Assembly: GCA_003142495.1 (NCBI GenBank)
Contig: PLMM01000154.1
Coordinates: 1 to 9,517 of the forward strand
Source of the DNA: Gemmatimonadota bacterium
GTDB taxonomy: Bacteria; Gemmatimonadota; Gemmatimonadetes; Gemmatimonadales; Gemmatimonadaceae
Direction of reading: 5' to 3'
DNA length: 9,517 nucleotides
Shown here: positions 6,200-9,517 of the stretch, piece after piece
Position numbering within the stretch: the stretch's first letter is position 1
Layout of the letters: every line of letters begins with the position of its first letter
The notes under the pieces: model-generated
What the model was told of the DNA's origin: nothing
The model's database searches: none
Seen by the model: only the letters and a program-made list of their open reading frames with translations
Position numbers and translations under genes: made by a program

Positions 6200-7567
6200 A
6201 TGCCCTCCGCCATTTCCCGCCGCGCGGCCTACGCCAGCGTGGTCGCACTTCTATTCGGCTGCCACAGCGCGCTCGTCGCCTCCGAAAGCGCGGCGCCAGC
6301 GAGCGCATCCGCGATTGCGGACACCGCGCGCATCCGCGCCGACATCGTCTACCTCGCGAGCGATGCGCTCGAGGGGCGCGGCACGGGCACGCCGGGGAAC
6401 GACAGCGCCGCCGCGTACATCGCGCGCGAGTACGCGACGCTCGGCCTCGTGAAGATCTCGCGCTCCGCAACGTGCCCCCAGATGCGACCCGGTGTGCGCG
6501 AGTGCGTCGTGGGGCGCGCGTCGTACTCGCAGCCCTTCTCCGCGCATTCGGCCGCTGCCGCGCACGCGGGACTCCCAGCGGAGCTCCCGACGCAGAACGT
6601 CGTCGCGGAGCTCCCCGGCACCGATCCAGCGATGCGCAGCCAATACCTCGTGATCGGCGCGCACTACGATCATCTCGGGCGCTCGCCCTTCGACGCAATG
6701 GATCCCGAAGCGAAGGACGCGATCCGCCACGGCGCCGATGACAACGCGTCCGGCACCGCCGCCGTACTCGAGCTCGCGCGCCGCTTCCACGCGCACCCCG
6801 CCCGTCGCCCCATCCTCTTCGTGAACTTCAGCGGCGAAGAGCTCGGCGACCTCGGCTCCGAATACTTCGTAAACAACTCGCCCGTGCCCGTCGACAGCAT
6901 CACCGCCATGCTCAACTTCGACATGGTCGGTCGACTGCGAAACGACAAGCTGATAGTCTACGGCGTCGAGACCGCGACCGAGATGCGCGGGATAGTCGAT
7001 AGCGCGAACACCGTTGCGCCGCTCAAGATCGATCCCGTCGGCGACGGCTTCGGCCCCTCCGACCATGCGTCGTTCTACGGAAAGAAAGTTCCCGTGCTCC
7101 ACTTCTTCACCGACATGCACGAGGACTATCACCGCGCCACGGACGTGTCGTCGAAGGTGAACGTGCCGGGCGAGGTTCGCGTGATCGATTACGCCGAGCG
7201 AATCGCGCGCGACATTGCGAATCGGCCGGCGCGGCTGACGTACGAGCGCTCGAGCGCACCGCCGCCGAAGATGTCGGGGAGTGGTCCCGGCAACGGCACC
7301 TACTTCGGATCGATTCCCGACATGGGCTCGGCTGGCGACACGCCGGGTGTGAAGCTCGCGGGCGTCACGGCGGGGAGTCCGGCCGACAAAGCGGGCGTGC
7401 AGGCCGGCGACATCATCGTCGACTTCGGCGGCAAGGCAGTGAAGGACATCTACGACTACACCGACGCCATCGGCACGCACAAGCCCGGAGACGTCGTCAC
7501 GGTCATCGTCATGCGCGCGGGCTCACGGCTCGCGCTTACCGCCACGCTCGGAAAGCGTGGCTCCTGA
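6200..7567 (+). CDS. M28 family metallopeptidase lipoprotein with C-terminal PDZ domain
   Basis: A 455-aa predicted envelope zinc aminopeptidase or carboxypeptidase-like enzyme. Residues 1-21 are a lipoprotein signal: RR, hydrophobic AYASVVALL, lipobox LFGC with Cys21 as the likely lipidated residue. The M28 core has the full metal and catalytic set: His155 (GAHYDHLG), Asp181 (DDNASG), Glu213/Glu214 (SGEELG; base and ligand), Asp241 (NFDMVG) and His311 (DYHRATD). Cys residues near 95 and 105 (TCPQMRPGVREC) could form a small disulfide loop. After a Gly/Ser/Pro linker (about 352-375), residues about 378-450 form a PDZ domain (GVTAGSPADKAGVQAGDIIVDFGG), likely for substrate or partner binding. 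The ATG at 6200 is chosen for the signal peptide; the same frame is open back to 4802, but that stretch is antisense to the ECF genes. The amidohydrolase follows 19 nt downstream, probably cotranscribed. Confidence 0.9.
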   Translation: MPSAISRRAAYASVVALLFGCHSALVASESAAPASASAIADTARIRADIVYLASDALEGRGTGTPGNDSAAAYIAREYATLGLVKISRSATCPQMRPGVRECVVGRASYSQPFSAHSAAAAHAGLPAELPTQNVVAELPGTDPAMRSQYLVIGAHYDHLGRSPFDAMDPEAKDAIRHGADDNASGTAAVLELARRFHAHPARRPILFVNFSGEELGDLGSEYFVNNSPVPVDSITAMLNFDMVGRLRNDKLIVYGVETATEMRGIVDSANTVAPLKIDPVGDGFGPSDHASFYGKKVPVLHFFTDMHEDYHRATDVSSKVNVPGEVRVIDYAERIARDIANRPARLTYERSSAPPPKMSGSGPGNGTYFGSIPDMGSAGDTPGVKLAGVTAGSPADKAGVQAGDIIVDFGGKAVKDIYDYTDAIGTHKPGDVVTVIVMRAGSRLALTATLGKRGS

Positions 7568-7575
7568 ACCACTCC

Positions 7576-7580
7576 GGAGG
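7576..7580 (+). promoter_or_regulatory. Ribosome binding site deciding the amidohydrolase start
   Basis: GGAGG lies 6 nt before ATG 7587. This strong Shine-Dalgarno, together with the signal peptide that begins there, rules out the in-frame GTG at 7557, which overlaps the end of the M28 gene. Confidence 0.85.
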
Positions 7581-7586
7581 CTCTTG

Positions 7587-8924
7587 ATGTATCGTCGTCT
7601 GCTCTCTGCTCTGCTTGCGATCGTCGTACTCGGCGCGGCGCCGCTCGCCGCGCAGGACTCCAGCCTTGCAGCACCGGGCACCTTCGTTCTTCGCGCCGCG
7701 CATCTGATCGACGGCACGGGCGCCGCCGAGATCAACAACGCGGCGATCGTCGTCGTCGGCGACAGCATCACGTGGGTCGGCTCGGCCGCCAACGTGAAGG
7801 CTCCCGCGGGCGCGCGCACGATCGATCTCGGCGACGCGACGCTCCTTCCCGGCTTCATCGATGCGCACGTGCACCTCGCGGGACGCGAGCTCGGTGATCC
7901 GGAAGGCGACGAGTCCGCCGTGCACGACTATGACCAGTACAGCGCGATCCTCGGCGTCAATCACGCGAAGAGCACGCTGCTCGATGGCTTCACGAGCGTG
8001 CGCAACGTCGGCGCGCCGCGCTACGATGACATGGCGCTCCGCAAGGCGATCAACGCGAGCCAGATCTGGGGCCCGCGCATGGAGAACGCCGGCTATGCGA
8101 TCGGCATCACCGGCGGCCACTGCGACGACAACGGCTTCAAGCCGGGACTGTTCGACGGCGATTACAAGACGGGAATCGCGAACGGCGTCGATGAGGTCCG
8201 CGCATCGGTACGCTATCAGATCAAGCAGGGCGCGGATGTGATCAAGACGTGCGCCACGGGCGGCGTGCTCTCCGAGGGCGACGCGGTCGGCGCGTCGCAG
8301 TACACGTACGAAGAGCTGCACGCGATGGTCGAGGAGGCGAACAAGCTCGGTCGCAAGGTGGCCGCGCACGCGCACGGCACCGAGGGGATCAAGGTCGCGG
8401 TGCGCGCGGGCGTGAGCTCGATCGAGCACGGCTCCTTCCTCGATGAAGAGGGCGCGAAGATGATGGCGGCGAAGGGCACGTATCTCGTGCCGACGCTGAG
8501 CGCGGGCGAGGCCGTCGAGGCCGCGGTCAAGAGCGGCGCGCTCAAGGGATTGCGTCGCGAGAAGGGACTCGCCGCGGCGAAGGCGATGCGCAACGCGGTG
8601 AAGATCGCGCGCGCGGCGGGCGTGAAGATCGCGCTCGGCACCGATGCCGGCGTCGGCAAGCACGGCACGAATGCGCACGAGTTCACGCTCATGACCACGT
8701 GGGGCGGGATGACGAACATGGAGTCGATCGTCGCCGGAACGATGAGTGGCGCGAAGCTGCTCGGATGGGACGAACACGTGGGCTCGCTCACGGTGGGCAA
8801 GTGGGCGGACATCGTCGCGGTGCCCGGCGATCCGCTCAAGGACATCACGAACATGGAGAAGGCGTTGTTCGTGATGAAGGGCGGCGCGGTGTACAAGACA
8901 CCGACGGTCGCGCTGCATCCGTAA
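7587..8924 (+). CDS. Secreted metal-dependent amidohydrolase (Xaa-Pro dipeptidase/imidazolonepropionase-like)
   Basis: A 445-aa binuclear amidohydrolase-superfamily enzyme. Residues 1-22 form a Sec signal peptide (RR, LLSALLAIVVLGAAP, cleavage after LAA before QDS), so it acts outside the cytoplasm. The N-terminal beta sandwich (about 30-85) carries LIDGTG and the GDSITWVG strand typical of the superfamily. Metal site: His94 and His96 (GFIDAHVHLAG), Lys220 (VIKTCATGG; probably carboxylated bridging Lys), His261 (AHAHG), His281 (IEHGSF) and Asp353 (GTDAGV), all present. This Lys-type subgroup includes Xaa-Pro, Xaa-Arg and Xaa-Lys dipeptidases, but also prolidase-like organophosphate and N-acyl amino acid hydrolases, so the exact substrate is open. 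The C terminus (LTVGKWADIVAVPGDPL) rebuilds the beta sandwich. It sits between an M28 peptidase and an iminopeptidase-like hydrolase, supporting a dipeptide substrate. Confidence 0.92.
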   Translation: MYRRLLSALLAIVVLGAAPLAAQDSSLAAPGTFVLRAAHLIDGTGAAEINNAAIVVVGDSITWVGSAANVKAPAGARTIDLGDATLLPGFIDAHVHLAGRELGDPEGDESAVHDYDQYSAILGVNHAKSTLLDGFTSVRNVGAPRYDDMALRKAINASQIWGPRMENAGYAIGITGGHCDDNGFKPGLFDGDYKTGIANGVDEVRASVRYQIKQGADVIKTCATGGVLSEGDAVGASQYTYEELHAMVEEANKLGRKVAAHAHGTEGIKVAVRAGVSSIEHGSFLDEEGAKMMAAKGTYLVPTLSAGEAVEAAVKSGALKGLRREKGLAAAKAMRNAVKIARAAGVKIALGTDAGVGKHGTNAHEFTLMTTWGGMTNMESIVAGTMSGAKLLGWDEHVGSLTVGKWADIVAVPGDPLKDITNMEKALFVMKGGAVYKTPTVALHP

Positions 8925-8938
8925 CGGCGGAGCGCGGC

Positions 8939-9517
8939 GTGGAGCTCTATCACACCGCGTACGGTCCGGAAGACGCGCCCCGGCTGCTCATGCTGCACGG
9001 CGGCCCGGGTGCGTCGCACGACTACATGCTGCCGCAGATGCTCGCGCTTGCCGACGAGTATCGATTGATCTTCTACGATCAGCGCGGCGGGGGACGATCG
9101 AAGAGCGATGATCGCTCCCCCATCACCTGGAAGACACACGTCATAGATCTCGCGGCGCTCGTGCGCGAGCTCTCGCTCGAGCCGCTCACCCTCGTCGGCT
9201 ACTCGTGGGGCGGGCTGCTCGCGCTGCTGTACTCGATCGCGGCCGCGGGCGGCTTTCGCGACGAGGGGATCGTGCTCACCGCGAGCGCGCCCGCGCCAGC
9301 TCCCGTGCGCATGGTGCTCATTTGCCCCGCTCCCGCCACCGCGGTCTTCCGCGCGCAGTTCAGCGAGGAGCTCGCGCGGCGCCAGCGCGCACCATGGATC
9401 GCGGAGGAGCGTGCAGCGATCGCGGCGTCCGGGGTGCGCGCGCGCGACCCCGCCGCGTACGCGAAGCGAATCTTCGAGCTCGGCGTCGCCGGCTACTTCG
9501 CCGATCCCGCGCGCGCG
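8939..9517 (+). CDS. Alpha/beta hydrolase, proline iminopeptidase-like (S33), 3' end outside the window
   Basis: Translation from GTG 8939 stays open to the last base (193 residues); the gene is cut by the window edge. Motifs: LHGGPGAS (19-26, oxyanion-hole HGGPG), FYDQRGGGRS (45-54) and the nucleophile elbow GYSWGG (87-92, Ser89). These three together are the S33 signature, as in prolyl iminopeptidases, tricorn-interacting factor F1 and related hydrolases; the catalytic Asp and His are beyond the end. No signal peptide is seen, so a cytoplasmic enzyme is likely. The start is fixed by the absence of any other start codon upstream in this frame before the previous gene, 14 nt away, with GGCGGAG as a modest ribosome site. 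A cap-domain region begins after residue 125 (FRAQFSEELARRQRAPW). Cotranscribed with the two hydrolases upstream; iminopeptidase is the best guess, but general esterase-like activity is possible. Confidence 0.85.
   Translation, partial: MELYHTAYGPEDAPRLLMLHGGPGASHDYMLPQMLALADEYRLIFYDQRGGGRSKSDDRSPITWKTHVIDLAALVRELSLEPLTLVGYSWGGLLALLYSIAAAGGFRDEGIVLTASAPAPAPVRMVLICPAPATAVFRAQFSEELARRQRAPWIAEERAAIAASGVRARDPAAYAKRIFELGVAGYFADPARA

Noticed and set aside
5550..6698. 382-codon minus-strand frame across the S component and M28 starts
   Set aside because: Arg-rich composition and overlap with two well-supported genes in other frames.
7536..8918. 460-codon minus-strand frame covering the whole amidohydrolase gene
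   Set aside because: Its sequence is the His/Arg/Ala-rich antisense shadow of a gene with complete catalytic motifs on the plus strand.
8216..9139. 307-codon minus-strand frame over the amidohydrolase and hydrolase genes
   Set aside because: Ser/Ala/Pro-rich antisense translation across two plus-strand genes, with no domain or ribosome site.
1..9517. CRISPR arrays, insertion sequences, tRNA or rRNA genes, riboswitches
   Set aside because: No regularly spaced repeats, transposase-like genes, cloverleaf or recognisable RNA motifs were seen. The space upstream of the ECF operon is coding, so it leaves no obvious room for a vitamin riboswitch.

Overview
This is a GC-rich (clearly above 60 % by eye), gene-dense bacterial chromosomal stretch with almost no non-coding space. 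GC-rich third codon positions, several GTG starts, secreted metallo-amidohydrolase and M28-PDZ lipoprotein genes, and a large HEAT-repeat protein fit a soil bacterium of the Gemmatimonadota/Acidobacteriota type. I favour Gemmatimonadota, but this is an impression from gene content, not a proof. I see no mobile elements, CRISPR arrays, tRNAs or rRNAs.

Layout. (a) 1-576 (+) is the C-terminal half of an M42-family metallo-aminopeptidase, closed by an intrinsic terminator (603-640). (b) 652-1465 (+) is a self-contained regulator unit: a MerR-type promoter with a 19-bp spacer around a perfect 17-bp palindrome, then a TipA-like MerR regulator of 248 aa (start at 719). (c) 1524-1579 is a long hairpin flanked by A/T tracts, which looks like a bidirectional terminator between convergent units. 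(d) 6196 to 1637 (-) is a tight four-gene operon, in transcription order: ECF transporter S component, ECF T component, a fused tandem ECF ATPase (4-nt GTGA overlap with the T gene), and a 556-aa HEAT-repeat protein 21 nt further on. (e) 6200-9517 (+) starts almost back-to-back with the ECF operon: an M28 metallopeptidase lipoprotein with a C-terminal PDZ domain, a secreted amidohydrolase of the Xaa-Pro dipeptidase/imidazolonepropionase-like type, and an alpha/beta-hydrolase of the proline-iminopeptidase (S33) type that runs off the window.

How they work together. The ECF genes form a dedicated (group I-like) vitamin or micronutrient importer with its own S, T and A parts; the substrate cannot be read from the sequence. 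The rightward genes form an exopeptidase/dipeptidase-like set at the cell envelope, which with the M42 enzyme suggests peptide scavenging. The MerR unit looks autoregulated and may respond to a hydrophobic drug-like ligand.

The most interesting points are: the fused ECF ATPase, whose defects (missing Q-loop Gln and switch His in domain 1, lost LSGGQ in domain 2) all fall on one composite ATP site while the other site stays intact; the HEAT-repeat protein attached to an ECF operon; the textbook MerR operator; and the divergent ECF/M28 starts that leave no room for separate promoters.
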